A stretch of 64,000 nt of DNA from SZAS-103 sp038316385. Its GTDB lineage: Bacteria > Pseudomonadota > Gammaproteobacteria > Xanthomonadales > Xanthomonadaceae. Positions 43,869 to 52,743 of this stretch are shown here, piece after piece. A model generated the notes under the pieces. It searched no databases. It saw only the letters and a program-made list of their open reading frames with translations, and was not told the DNA's origin. Position 1 is the stretch's first letter, and every line of letters starts with the position of its first letter. The stretch spans positions 62,001-126,000 of the forward strand of contig JBBQAN010000006.1 of NCBI GenBank assembly GCA_038316385.1, read 5' to 3'. Both the position numbers and the translations under genes were made by a program.

Positions 43869-44207
43869 TCAGTTGTGCGCCGTTCCGATTTCGGCGGGGC
43901 CGATCTCTTCCGGCATGGCGTGATTGAGGACGATGTCCACGACATGGCCGCGCGCGAAATACACGGTATAGGCCGGGTAGTACCAGCGATTGATGACTGG
44001 CCAGTGCGGCTTCTGTCCACCGCGTGGTTCGAGCTTGCGGGTCGGTGCGCCGAAGCGCTGCGCGACCTGGCCCATGCTCATGCCGCGCATCGGGCGCGCG
44101 AGCGACTGCCCCATGTGGGCGCGCTGCATCAAAAAGGTATCGGCATGCGCCGGCATCAAGGCAGACAACAGGACGGCCGCAGCCGAGGTCAGCAACAAAC
44201 GGTTCAT
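43869..44207 (-). CDS. Small secreted protein of unknown function
   Basis: A 112-residue protein with a signal peptide (LLLTSAAAVLLSALMPAHA, cleaved before DTFLMQRAH). The mature part has GQSLARPMRGMSMGQVAQRFGAPTRKL with key MGQVAQRFGAP, like the substrate-insertion repeat of SmpA/OmlA-type proteins, and WPVINRWYYPAYTVYF. It probably sits in the periplasm. It precedes aguA on the same strand with a 7-bp gap and may be co-transcribed. The resemblance to SmpA/BamE is only local. Confidence 0.6.
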   Translation of the reverse strand: MNRLLLTSAAAVLLSALMPAHADTFLMQRAHMGQSLARPMRGMSMGQVAQRFGAPTRKLEPRGGQKPHWPVINRWYYPAYTVYFARGHVVDIVLNHAMPEEIGPAEIGTAHN

Positions 44208-44359
44208 GGCATTCTCCCCAGAGTGTAAGAACGCGGCAGTTGTATCAGATGCGGGCTTGGGTCGCCAATGTATGCGTAGCTGGCGGACTGCAAGCTGCGC
44301 GCGTGATAGGGATGATGGTGCGGATAAAGCCGTGTTTCCCGCGATGGCCTGCATGCAAA

Positions 44360-44378
44360 GGGCCGCTCATGGCGGCCC
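44360..44378 (-). terminator. Terminator of the L36 gene
   Basis: A 7-bp stem GGGCCGC/GCGGCCC with a 5-base loop lies 30 bp beyond the rpmJ stop; on the minus strand it is followed by TTTGC. Confidence 0.5.
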
Positions 44379-44407
44379 CTGCGAGTCGGTCTGTTGCGCG
44401 CAGCAAC

Positions 44408-44533
44408 TCAGCGCTGGCGGGCCTTGAAGCGCGGGTTCGACTTGCAGATGACGAACACTTTGCCGCGGCGGCGCACGACCTTGCAGTCGCGGTGGCGGGT
44501 CTTGGCGGACTTCAGGGAGGACAGGACTTTCAT
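44408..44533 (-). CDS. rpmJ: 50S ribosomal protein L36, type B (YkgO-like)
   Basis: A 41-residue basic protein, too short for automatic calling in many tools. It begins MKVLSSLKSAKTRHRDC and ends KSNPRFKARQR, which is the L36 pattern. Only two cysteines remain and they are not in the zinc-binding arrangement (CxxC and CxxxxH) of type A, so this is the zinc-free type B form, used by E. coli when zinc is scarce. In Xanthomonadales type B is often the only L36; whether a second copy exists cannot be seen here. Confidence 0.93.
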   Translation of the reverse strand: MKVLSSLKSAKTRHRDCKVVRRRGKVFVICKSNPRFKARQR

Positions 44534-44750
44534 GAAGTTGACTCACAGCGAGCGGGTAAGCCACATATGGTAACTGGAAAGCGGCAGCGATTCAACAGCT
44601 TGGCAATGAGAATTGACCGGATGACGAGGCTAATGGAAGCGCGCCCAACCCGATCGTGTATGCCGGGTAAGGAAAGTCGCGGTAGGAGGCCGCATTCACG
44701 ATTTGCGATAGCCTGTCGACCGCCAAACCTGACACTACAGGATCCAGACC

Positions 44751-46216
44751 ATGCTTCCAAAGTACCTTTTCGCAGTATTGCTCGTCCTTGCGCTAGCGGC
44801 TGCCGGGAAATCGGCCCAGGCCCAAGCCGGCGCTTTGACGCCCGCGAAGACCGCGGCCATCGACCGCTACGTCACCGCAGAGATGGCGCGCGAGCGCATC
44901 CCTGGTGCCGAAGTCGGGATCTATCGCGGCGGCCACGCGCTGCTCGCGAAGGGCTACGGCCTGGCGAATATCGAATGGAATGCGCCGGTGACGCCGACCA
45001 CATCGATGCAATCCGGATCGGTCGGCAAGCAGTTCGCCGCGACTGCGGTGATGATGCTGGTGGAGCAGGGCAAGGTCGGTCTCGACGACAGCATCAGCAA
45101 TACTTCACGGATGCGCCAGCAAGCTGGAATCCGATCAAGGTGAAAAACCTGCTCTCGCACACCTCGGGCCTGGCCGATTACGAGGACGATGCACGGATGA
45201 AACCCGGCGCCATCTTTGACATGCGCAAGGACTTCACCGAAGACGAGATGGTGAAGAAGATCGAAACGCTTCCGATCGAGTTCAAACCGGGCGACAAGTG
45301 GGACTACCGCAACACCAACTACGCCCTGCTCGGCGTGCTGATCCACAAGGTGACCGGCCAGTACTACGGCGACTACCTGCACGACAGGATCTTTGCGCCG
45401 CTCGGCATGACCTCCACGCGCATCATCTCCGACAGCGACATCATTCCCGGCCGCGCCGCGGGTTACGAGATCAAGGGCGGCCAGTTGAAGAACCAGACTT
45501 GGGTCGCACCCAGCCTGAATTCCACCGCCGACGGCACGCTCTACTTCAACGTCGTCGATCTGGAGAAATGGGATCGCACCCTGTACGGCACGACGCTGCT
45601 AAGCAGGGAATCGCTCGACATGATGTTCACCCCGTTCGTCCTCAACGATGGCAAACCGAACGATTCCGGCTACGGCTTCGGCTGGGCCAACGACGACGTC
45701 AACGGCCACCGCGTGATCCAGCATGCCGGCGCCTGGCAGGGATTCACCTGCACCATCAACCGCTACGTGGACGACAAGCTGACCGTGGTGGTGCTGACCA
45801 ACCTCGACGCCGCCCACTCCAACCCCGGCTACATCGCGCGCGTCGTCGCGGGCATGGTCGAACCGACGGTAATGCCCAAAGCGAATGCACCGATCGCAGA
45901 CACCAAGCCCGAGATCGCCGCGCACCTTCGCGACGTGCTGGAAAAGATGCTGGCCGGGAAGAACGTCGCGAGCGACTTCGCGGTCGATGCGGGATACAGC
46001 TTCGATCCCGGCGATGTGGCGGACATGCGCAGCCAGCTACCGGCGGGTTGGGAGGATGCTCCGATGGTGCTGATCAAGCGCAAGGACAGCGCCGAGGGCG
46101 TGCGGTCGGTGTTCCGGGTGGGCCCAACCCGCGACACGCGTATCGTGGTGGTGGGGCTGGATGCGAAAGGGAAGATCGCGAACTTCGGGGTGCATTCGGA
46201 TCCGGATAATCGTTAG
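44751..46216 (+). pseudogene. Class C beta-lactamase-like serine hydrolase with a one-base frameshift
   Basis: A secreted penicillin-binding-protein/beta-lactamase-fold hydrolase split over two frames. The first part (44751-45100) has a signal peptide (FAVLLVLALAAAGKSAQAQA) and the SxxK nucleophile motif in SGSVGKQF. The second frame (45101-46216) continues with YFTDAPASWNPIKVKNLLSHTSG, then YRN in WDYRNTNYALLG (the YxN motif) and HAG (VIQHAGAWQGF). Reading across needs one extra base at about 45100, restoring ISKYFTDAP. Total about 488 residues. The fault may be a real deletion or an assembly error. AGGA precedes the start. No other changes are seen, so inactivation, if real, is recent. Confidence 0.85.
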
Positions 46217-46405
46217 GTTGCGCGCAATGGAAGTGATCCCGGATTGACCAAGGGATGCAGAATGCGGTGAGCAAAACGAACCGAAGCAAACCTGATGCCC
46301 AGCTCCCGCAAGCCCCTGAACGATGCGGTGCGCCTTCGGCTGGGTACAGCGCTGGCGTTCACCTGAACTGTAAATCGGTGCTTGTCCCCGATCATTCCCG
46401 CGCCA

Positions 46406-46834
46406 CTATTCCGGCAGGACGTCGCCCGAACCGCCCATCTGCTTCGGGAAGTCCTTGAGCTTTGGCAGGCCGTCCTTCATGCGCAGAACAGTCTCCTGGT
46501 AGTTCACGTGCAAGGCCGGCACAAAATCAAGGCCCTTGAGGTGCGCCACGGAGACATCGGTGAGGCCCATCGTCGGGTGTTCGCTGAAGACGTGGCCGCC
46601 ACAGGACTTGCACCACTTGCGGTTGCTGTTGGGCGTCTTGGCATAACCGTCGATCAGGTCAGCGCCTTGCGTCACTTTCACTGCTGCAGGGTTCCACAGG
46701 GTGAATGCGTTGACCGGACCCGCGGACCAGTGGCGGCAGGACTCGCAGTGGCAGATGCCCATCGCGACAGGCTCGCCAGTCACCTCGAATTGCACCGCGC
46801 CGCAGAAGCAACTGCTCTGGTAAGTTTTGTCCAT
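46406..46834 (-). CDS. GFA-family zinc protein (glutathione-dependent formaldehyde-activating type)
   Basis: A 142-residue protein with the zinc ligands of the GFA family: SCFCGAVQFEV (CxCG), CHCESCRHW (CxCxxC) and KWCKSCGGHVF (CxxC). Members include S-(hydroxymethyl)glutathione synthase and many centromere-protein-V-like proteins whose reaction is unknown. The start ATG follows GAGGTG on the minus strand; an upstream extension is not similar to the family. Stand-alone gene. Confidence 0.9.
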   Translation of the reverse strand: MDKTYQSSCFCGAVQFEVTGEPVAMGICHCESCRHWSAGPVNAFTLWNPAAVKVTQGADLIDGYAKTPNSNRKWCKSCGGHVFSEHPTMGLTDVSVAHLKGLDFVPALHVNYQETVLRMKDGLPKLKDFPKQMGGSGDVLPE

Positions 46835-47016
46835 GAAGCACCTCGCTGGAAAACTTGACGCACGGTAGCGTGATGGCGCGCCGGCAACAAGCGGCCGAAG
46901 CCTGCGCCGCGCACTATGCGAGTCCGATGCGGCGGGAGCGCAGCATCGAATCTTATTGATGGGACATTGCATGATCTTGCGCATGCCGGTCACCTTGATC
47001 ATCAGTTCCGGCGATG

Positions 47017-47130
47017 TCAGCCCGCCAACTCGATCCTCGCCGGTATGCCCAGCTTGGCCGCGAATTGCACCAGCGTCACGAGGCTGAGCTTTTCAACCTT
47101 CCCGCGCGCAATATCCGACACAAGGCTCAC
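47017..47130 (-). pseudogene. C-terminal remnant of an XRE-family regulator
   Basis: In the 340-bp gap between the GFA gene and cmk, the minus strand encodes about 37 residues ending at TGA (47017-47019): VSDIARGKVEKLSLVTLV, then QFAAKLGIPARIELAG. This is the end of an XRE-type helix-turn-helix protein (the S-D-I/L-x-x-G-K...F/LSL-TL pattern). The upstream N-terminal part is missing. The rest of the gap shows no gene and would contain the cmk promoter. Confidence 0.55.
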
Positions 47131-47174
47131 AACCACCCAGTTAGAATGGCGGTCCTTCCGCAAGGCAGAGCCCG

Positions 47175-47858
47175 ATGGACTCGACCGCACCAGTACTCAC
47201 CATCGACGGCCCATCCGGCTCGGGCAAGGGCACGATCAGCCGGATTACGGCTGGGCGGCTGGGTTGGCACTATCTGGATTCGGGGGCGCTGTATCGCGCG
47301 GTTGGGCTTGCGGCCAGCAGGCACAAGGTGGATTTGAGCGACCACGCGGCGGTGGCCAGCCGCGCTCGACTGACGGAGATCCAATTCCATGCCGATGGCG
47401 ATGCCGAGCCGCGAGTGCTGGTGGACGGGGTGGACGCGACCGATGGTTTGCGCACAGAAGCCGCTGGCATGGCCGCTTCGGCGATTGCGTCGATCCCTGA
47501 AGTCCGGGCGGCGCTGGTCGACCTGCAGCATGGTTTTCGTCAGTTGCCGGGGCTGGTGGCGGACGGCCGTGACATGGGGACGGTGATCTTCCCGGATGCG
47601 GGCTTCAAGGTGTTCCTGACCGCCAGTGCCGCCCAACGCGCCGATAGACGCTATAAGCAGTTGAAAGACAAAGGGGTTTCAGTTAATCTTGTCGATCTGC
47701 TGCGTGAGATTCTCGCCCGCGATGCGCGCGATGCCGAACGTGCGGTTGCACCGCTGAGGCCCGCCGATGATGCGGTGCTGATCGATACGACCGACGTGCC
47801 GGTGGAGCGTGTCGTCGAACGCGTGTTGGCTTTGCTTCCGGAAACATTCCGGCGCTGA
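47175..47858 (+). CDS. cmk: Cytidylate kinase
   Basis: A 227-residue nucleoside monophosphate kinase with the P-loop GPSGSGKGTI (about 12-21), YLDSGALYRAVG for the acceptor site and VADGRDMGTVIFPDA, typical of bacterial CMP kinases. It phosphorylates CMP and dCMP with ATP. The order cmk-rpsA is widely conserved. It ends 171 bp before rpsA. Confidence 0.96.
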   Translation: MDSTAPVLTIDGPSGSGKGTISRITAGRLGWHYLDSGALYRAVGLAASRHKVDLSDHAAVASRARLTEIQFHADGDAEPRVLVDGVDATDGLRTEAAGMAASAIASIPEVRAALVDLQHGFRQLPGLVADGRDMGTVIFPDAGFKVFLTASAAQRADRRYKQLKDKGVSVNLVDLLREILARDARDAERAVAPLRPADDAVLIDTTDVPVERVVERVLALLPETFRR

Positions 47859-48029
47859 GCCACTGCGCGTTCGCATCTTTGCGAGCGCGAAAAGCGCGGC
47901 AGAGCAATCCCGCGACAATCCTGTTGCGGATCTTCCTCAACCAACAGACGCGCAAGCGTCGCACAAGGGTGGATCGCATCGCGGGTATCAAGCCCGGCGG
48001 TCCGTGTGTTCAACCGGATATTCACATCA

Positions 48030-49715
48030 ATGACCGAATCATTTGCAGAACTGTTCGAACAAAGCCAGCTCGGCATCGCCAAGCTCAAGCCCGGCAGCAT
48101 TGTCATCGGCACCATCGTCGAGGTGCGTTCCGATGTGGTGGTGATCAATGCAGGCCTGAAGTCGGAAGGCATCGTGCCGATTGAACAGTTCCGCGACGAC
48201 AATGGCGTGTTGAACGTCAACGTGGGCGACGAAGTGAAGGTCGCGCTCGAGTTCCTCGAAAATGGCTTCGGCGAAACTGTGCTGTCGCGCGAGAAAGCCA
48301 AGCGTTCGATGGTATGGGACGAGCTCGAAGAAGCGCTGGAAGCCAACGCCACCATCACCGGTCGCATCAGCGGCAAGGTCAAGGGCGGATTCACCGTTGA
48401 CATCAAGGATGTTCGCGCGTTCCTGCCCGGTTCGCTGGTTGATGTGCGCCCAGTGCGCGATCCCGGTTATCTGGAAGGCAAGGAACTCGAGTTCAAGCTC
48501 ATCAAGCTTGATCGCAAGCGCAATAACGTGGTGGTTTCGCGTCGCGCAGTGGTCGAGAGCGAGCACTCGGAAGAGCGCGAGCAGCTCATGGACAAGCTGG
48601 TCGAAGGCGTGGTCATCAAGGGCGTCGTCAAGAACCTCACCGACTACGGCGCGTTCGTGGACCTCGGTGGCATCGACGGCCTGCTGCACATCACCGATAT
48701 GGCGTGGAAGCGCGTGCGGCATCCGTCCGAAGTGGTCAACGTCGGCGACGAGCTCGATGTGCGCGTGCTCAAGTACGACCGCGAGCGCAACCGCGTCAGC
48801 CTCGGCCTCAAGCAGCTCGGCGAAGATCCGTGGGACAACATCATGCGTCGTTATCCGACGGGCGCGCGTCTGTCCGGCAAGATCTCCAACGTCACCGATT
48901 ACGGCGCGTTTGTCGAGATCGAACCAGGCGTCGAAGGCCTCGTTCACGTTTCGGAAATGGACTGGACCAACAAAAACGTCAATCCGTCGAAGATGGTGCA
49001 GGTCGGCGACGACGTGCAGGTCATGGTGCTCGACGTGGATAAAGAGCGTCGCCGCATTTCGCTCGGCATGAAACAGTGCCAGCCGAATCCTTGGGAAGCG
49101 TTCGCCGCATTGAACAACAAGGGCGACAAGGTGTCGGGCCAGATCAAATCGATCACCGACTTCGGCATCTTTATCGGTCTGGATGGCGGCATCGACGGTC
49201 TCGTGCATCTGTCCGACATCTCGTGGAATTCCACCGGCGAAGATGTTGCGCGCAACTACAAGAAAGGCGACACACTCGAAGCCGTGGTACTTGCAGTGGA
49301 TCCGGAACGCGAGCGCATTTCGCTCGGCGTCAAGCAGATGGAACAGGATCCGTTCGGCCAGTTCATGGCCGCGCATCCGAAGGGCAGCCTGTTGACCGGT
49401 ACCGTGAAGGAAGTCGATACCCGCGGCGCGACGATCGATCTCGGAGACACGATGGAAGGCTATATCCGCGCTTCTGACATCGCCAAGGAACGCATCGACG
49501 ATGCCACGCAGCATCTGAAGGTCGGCGAAAGCATCGAAGCCAAGTTCATCGGCATGGATCGCAAGGGCCGCGTGTTGCAGCTCTCGATCCGCGCCAAGGA
49601 CGAAGCCGACGTGCAGCAAGTGATGGAGGAGTACCAGGCAGCGACATCGTCCGCTCATACAGGTACATCGTCGCTCGGCGCGTTGCTGCGCGAGAAGATG
49701 GGCAAGGTCGAATAA
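48030..49715 (+). CDS. rpsA: 30S ribosomal protein S1
   Basis: A 561-residue protein made of six S1 RNA-binding repeats, seen as recurring GxVxxxxDYGAFVDLGGxDGLLHxS-type units (for example NLTDYGAFVDLGGIDGLLH and SITDFGIFIGLDGGIDGLVH segments). It binds mRNA on the small subunit and unwinds it for initiation. The start is MTESFAELFEQS at 48030; a GTG at 48006 in frame is not family-like. A strong hairpin lies 50 bp after the stop. Confidence 0.97.
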   Translation: MTESFAELFEQSQLGIAKLKPGSIVIGTIVEVRSDVVVINAGLKSEGIVPIEQFRDDNGVLNVNVGDEVKVALEFLENGFGETVLSREKAKRSMVWDELEEALEANATITGRISGKVKGGFTVDIKDVRAFLPGSLVDVRPVRDPGYLEGKELEFKLIKLDRKRNNVVVSRRAVVESEHSEEREQLMDKLVEGVVIKGVVKNLTDYGAFVDLGGIDGLLHITDMAWKRVRHPSEVVNVGDELDVRVLKYDRERNRVSLGLKQLGEDPWDNIMRRYPTGARLSGKISNVTDYGAFVEIEPGVEGLVHVSEMDWTNKNVNPSKMVQVGDDVQVMVLDVDKERRRISLGMKQCQPNPWEAFAALNNKGDKVSGQIKSITDFGIFIGLDGGIDGLVHLSDISWNSTGEDVARNYKKGDTLEAVVLAVDPERERISLGVKQMEQDPFGQFMAAHPKGSLLTGTVKEVDTRGATIDLGDTMEGYIRASDIAKERIDDATQHLKVGESIEAKFIGMDRKGRVLQLSIRAKDEADVQQVMEEYQAATSSAHTGTSSLGALLREKMGKVE

Positions 49716-49764
49716 GCCTTTGCGGTAATCGATCACGCGCGATTGGATGCGCATGAAGTGCAAT

Positions 49765-49792
49765 GCCGCAGCCCGGAAATTCGGGCTGCGGC
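49765..49792 (+). terminator. rpsA terminator
   Basis: An 11-bp perfect stem (GCCGCAGCCCG at 49765-49775, CGGGCTGCGGC at 49782-49792) with a GAAATT loop is followed by AATCTTCC. The T-content is modest but the stem is very stable. It separates rpsA from ihfB. Confidence 0.7.
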
Positions 49793-49868
49793 AATCTTCC
49801 GAATGAATCTTCGCAACACCCCGACCGGTTTTCGGTCGCGCCGGACCAGATACGATCACTCAATCAGC

Positions 49869-50165
49869 ATGACCAAATCCGAACTCATCGACATCCTCTC
49901 CCAGCGGCAAGGACACCTGAAATCCGACGACGTCGATCTGTCGGTGAAGACCTTGCTTGAGATGATGAGCGATGCGCTGGCACGCGGCGATCGCATCGAG
50001 GTTCGCGGTTTCGGCAGTTTCTCGCTGCATTTCCGCCCCGCGCGAATCGGCCGCAATCCCAAGACCGGCGATTCGGTCGCATTGACCGGCAAGCATGTGC
50101 CGCATTTCAAGCCTGGCAAGGAATTGCGCGAGCGCGTCAACCTGCGCAACGCCGTTTCGAACTGA
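49869..50165 (+). CDS. ihfB: Integration host factor beta subunit
   Basis: A 98-residue HU/IHF-family DNA-bending protein. The start MTKSELIDILSQRQ and the DNA-intercalating arm GRNPKTGDSVALTGKHVPHFKPGKELR identify IHF-beta. It pairs with IhfA from elsewhere. The start at 49869 lies well inside a longer frame that has no family similarity. The order rpsA-ihfB-lapA-lapB is common in gammaproteobacteria. Confidence 0.95.
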   Translation: MTKSELIDILSQRQGHLKSDDVDLSVKTLLEMMSDALARGDRIEVRGFGSFSLHFRPARIGRNPKTGDSVALTGKHVPHFKPGKELRERVNLRNAVSN

Positions 50166-50249
50166 ATTCTTCCGCATCGGTGCCGATCGCGCTGACTCAG
50201 CACGCATTGGTCGGCTAAGCTGCGCTGTCGCAACGACGAGGCCAGAGCC

Positions 50250-50531
50250 ATGCGAATCCTGCTGCAAATACTGATTGGCATGGTCTTCGTTGCAGGCGGC
50301 GTGTTGTTTGGCGCTTTCAATCCGCAGACCGTGACAATCGACTTCCATTGGTGGCAAATTCATCCCGGTCTTGGCGTCGCGTTACTGGTCGCAACGCTGG
50401 TCGGTGCCTTACTCGGCGGGATTGCGGTTGCGATTGGCGTCGTGTTGCCGTTGCAGGGACGCTTGCGCAAGGCGCATCGCGAGTTTGTTGCATCAAATCC
50501 GAGGTTGACTCGGGAATCGAATTCGGCATGA
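50250..50531 (+). CDS. lapA: LapA-family inner-membrane protein
   Basis: A 93-residue protein with two membrane helices (about 4-24 and 42-66, the second with VALLVATLVGALLGGIAVAIG) and the short NPQTVTIDF motif between them. LapA works with LapB in balancing lipopolysaccharide synthesis. Its stop overlaps the lapB start (ATGA). Confidence 0.9.
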   Translation: MRILLQILIGMVFVAGGVLFGAFNPQTVTIDFHWWQIHPGLGVALLVATLVGALLGGIAVAIGVVLPLQGRLRKAHREFVASNPRLTRESNSA

Positions 50532-51706
50532 CCCCCGGCGTATTCGAATACGTGATCGTCGCCCTGCTGCCGATCGCGGCGGCAAGCGGCTGGTATGCAG
50601 GCCGTCGTGGCGGCGCGTTGCAGACCGGGCGGCGCGTGAGCCGGTTGTCGAAGACGTATTTCCGCGGTCTCAACTATCTGCTCAACGAACAGCCGGACAA
50701 GGCGATCGAGCTGTTCCTGCAACTGGCCGAGGCCGACAAGGACACGGTCGAAACACAGTTCTCGCTCGGCTATCTGTTTCGGCGTCGTGGCGAAGTCGAT
50801 CGCGCGATCCGACTGCACCAGAATCTGATTGCGCGTCCGGGTCTGAGTGAAGAACAGAAAAAATACGCCGCACTCGAATTGGGCGAGGATTACATGCGCG
50901 CCGGATTGCTCGATCGCGCCGAAACCCTGTTCACCGATCTCGTGCAGATGGACGTGTCGGTGCCGCAGGCATTGCGCCATCTCATTTCGATCTATCAGGC
51001 CGAGCGTGACTGGGAAAAGGCGATCGGGCACGCGCGCAGTCTGGAGACCGCGACGGGCGAAGTGATGGGTCCCTTGATCGCGCAATTCCAGTGCGAACTG
51101 GCCGAACAGGCGCGCTTGCAGGGAGAACACGATACCGCACGTGCGCGCATTGCCGATGCATACGTCGCCGACCAGCAGAGCACGCGTGCCGGCATTCTGG
51201 AAGGCCAGATCGAATTGGCCGCGAACAACGACGCCGCAGCGATTCGCGCGTTCGAGCGAGTCGCGCGCCAGGATGTCGATTATCTGCCGGAAGTCATCAA
51301 GCCGCTGCTCGACGCTTATCAGCGCGGACAGGATACAAGCCGCGCACGCGCATTCCTCGCCGAAATGATCGAGCGGTATCCCGGCTTTGCGCCGATCTTC
51401 GCATTGAGCCGAATCCTGCGCGACGAAGAGGGGGTTGATGTCGCGCGCCAGTTCCTGTCGCGGCAGGTGCGGCAACGGCCATCGGTGCGTGGGCAGGCGG
51501 CATTGATCGAACTGAGTCTGGACGATCCCAATGAAGCGATCGGCACCTTGGTGACGCTCAGGCAGATCAGCGATCAATTGCTGGTGCGTTCGCCGGCGTA
51601 TCGCTGCGGACGTTGCGGTTTCGGCGCGCGCGCGCACCACTGGCAGTGTCCGAGCTGCAAGAACTGGGGCACGATCAAGCCGCAATACAACCTGCTGGGG
51701 GAATGA
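50528..51706 (+). CDS. lapB: Lipopolysaccharide assembly protein LapB (YciM)
   Basis: A 392-residue protein with one N-terminal helix (VIVALLPIAAASGWYAGRR), nine or so tetratricopeptide-like repeats and a C-terminal rubredoxin-like zinc domain (CGRCGFGA and CPSCKNWG). LapB promotes FtsH-dependent degradation of LpxC and thus sets LPS levels. Start 50528 overlaps lapA; its stop overlaps the next gene by 4 bp, forming a translationally coupled cluster. Confidence 0.95.
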   Translation: MTPGVFEYVIVALLPIAAASGWYAGRRGGALQTGRRVSRLSKTYFRGLNYLLNEQPDKAIELFLQLAEADKDTVETQFSLGYLFRRRGEVDRAIRLHQNLIARPGLSEEQKKYAALELGEDYMRAGLLDRAETLFTDLVQMDVSVPQALRHLISIYQAERDWEKAIGHARSLETATGEVMGPLIAQFQCELAEQARLQGEHDTARARIADAYVADQQSTRAGILEGQIELAANNDAAAIRAFERVARQDVDYLPEVIKPLLDAYQRGQDTSRARAFLAEMIERYPGFAPIFALSRILRDEEGVDVARQFLSRQVRQRPSVRGQAALIELSLDDPNEAIGTLVTLRQISDQLLVRSPAYRCGRCGFGARAHHWQCPSCKNWGTIKPQYNLLGE

Positions 51707-52743
51707 TGTCAGCAGCGGCATTCCTGCACGATCCGGAGTTTCTGTTCGCGCTGGTATTGTTTGGGTGCGGCTTGGTTGCATCGGGAGTATTGACCGCGCT
51801 CGCACGTCGTTATGCTCTGCATCAGCAGTTACTCGATCACCCAGGTCAGCGGCGCAGCCATACCGCGTCCATGCCGCGTGGCGGCGGAATCGGGCCGGTC
51901 GTCGTGTTGCTGGCCGGTGGATCGGTGCTCATGACCCTCGATCCGCAGTCGCGTCAATCGCTCGGAACCTGCCTGATAGGGCTTATCGCTGTCGCAGGCA
52001 TCGGCTGGTTCGATGATCACCGTCCATTGCCGGCGTGGCTGCGGCTTGCCGTGCATCTGGGCTCCGCGCTCGCTGTGAGCGTGGCATTGATGGGAATGCC
52101 GCAGACAGCGATGCAAATCGGCGTGATTGCCGCGAGCACAGTCGTCCTCGCAGGACTCGTGAATACCTGGAACTTCATGGATGGCATCGACGGACTCGCC
52201 ACCAGTCAGGCGGCGCTAGTCGCGTTGTTCGCGTTGCTTGGCGGCTGGTTGGACGGCGCATGGTCGCACTTTGCGCTGCTGCTGTTCGCTGCCACGCTTG
52301 GATTCCTGCCATTCAACACGCCGCGCGCGCGGATTTTTCTTGGCGATGTCGGCAGCGGCGCGCTCGGATTCGCCATCGCCTGCTTGTTGCTGCGCGCAAT
52401 CGCGAGCGGTGCGATGCCGTGGCCGCTCGCGGCAGTTATGGTGTCGGCGTTCCTGATCGATGCCGGGATGACCTTGCTGCTGCGTATCGTGCGCGGCAAG
52501 GCCTGGTGGCGGCCGCACCGCGAGCATCTATATCAATGGATGGTGCGCGGCAGGTACACGCATGCGCAGGTCGCGCGTTGGTATGCGTTATGGACGCTGA
52601 CAGCTGGCGCGCTCGCGATTGGATCAAAGCGTTGCGGCCCTGCGTTTTTGAACGCGTTGAGCGTCTCTACGCTACTATGCGGCTGCTTTGTGTGGATGTG
52701 GCTCAGGAATCGTCTATGGATCGCCGCCCAGCATCGTCGCTGA
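51703..52743 (+). CDS. Polyprenyl-phosphate glycosyl-1-phosphate transferase (WecA/TagO/MraY family)
   Basis: A 346-residue integral membrane enzyme with about 10-11 helices. Family motifs: SMPRGGGIGPVV, GIGWFDDHRPLP (metal-binding DD), NTWNFMDGIDGLA, FLGDVGSGALGFA and the HREHLYQ histidine loop. Such enzymes move a sugar-1-phosphate onto undecaprenyl phosphate, starting an O-antigen or exopolysaccharide unit. It is followed by a WbpM-type dehydratase with a 28-bp overlap, as in O-antigen clusters. Confidence 0.93.
   Translation: MMSAAAFLHDPEFLFALVLFGCGLVASGVLTALARRYALHQQLLDHPGQRRSHTASMPRGGGIGPVVVLLAGGSVLMTLDPQSRQSLGTCLIGLIAVAGIGWFDDHRPLPAWLRLAVHLGSALAVSVALMGMPQTAMQIGVIAASTVVLAGLVNTWNFMDGIDGLATSQAALVALFALLGGWLDGAWSHFALLLFAATLGFLPFNTPRARIFLGDVGSGALGFAIACLLLRAIASGAMPWPLAAVMVSAFLIDAGMTLLLRIVRGKAWWRPHREHLYQWMVRGRYTHAQVARWYALWTLTAGALAIGSKRCGPAFLNALSVSTLLCGCFVWMWLRNRLWIAAQHRR

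Noticed and set aside
46217..46405. A possible small gene between the serine hydrolase and the GFA gene
   Set aside because: No frame with a start, ribosome site and sensible composition; left as non-coding.
48039..49859. A 606-residue open frame opposite rpsA
   Set aside because: Antisense shadow of a highly biased ribosomal protein gene; histidine- and aspartate-rich translation with no family features.
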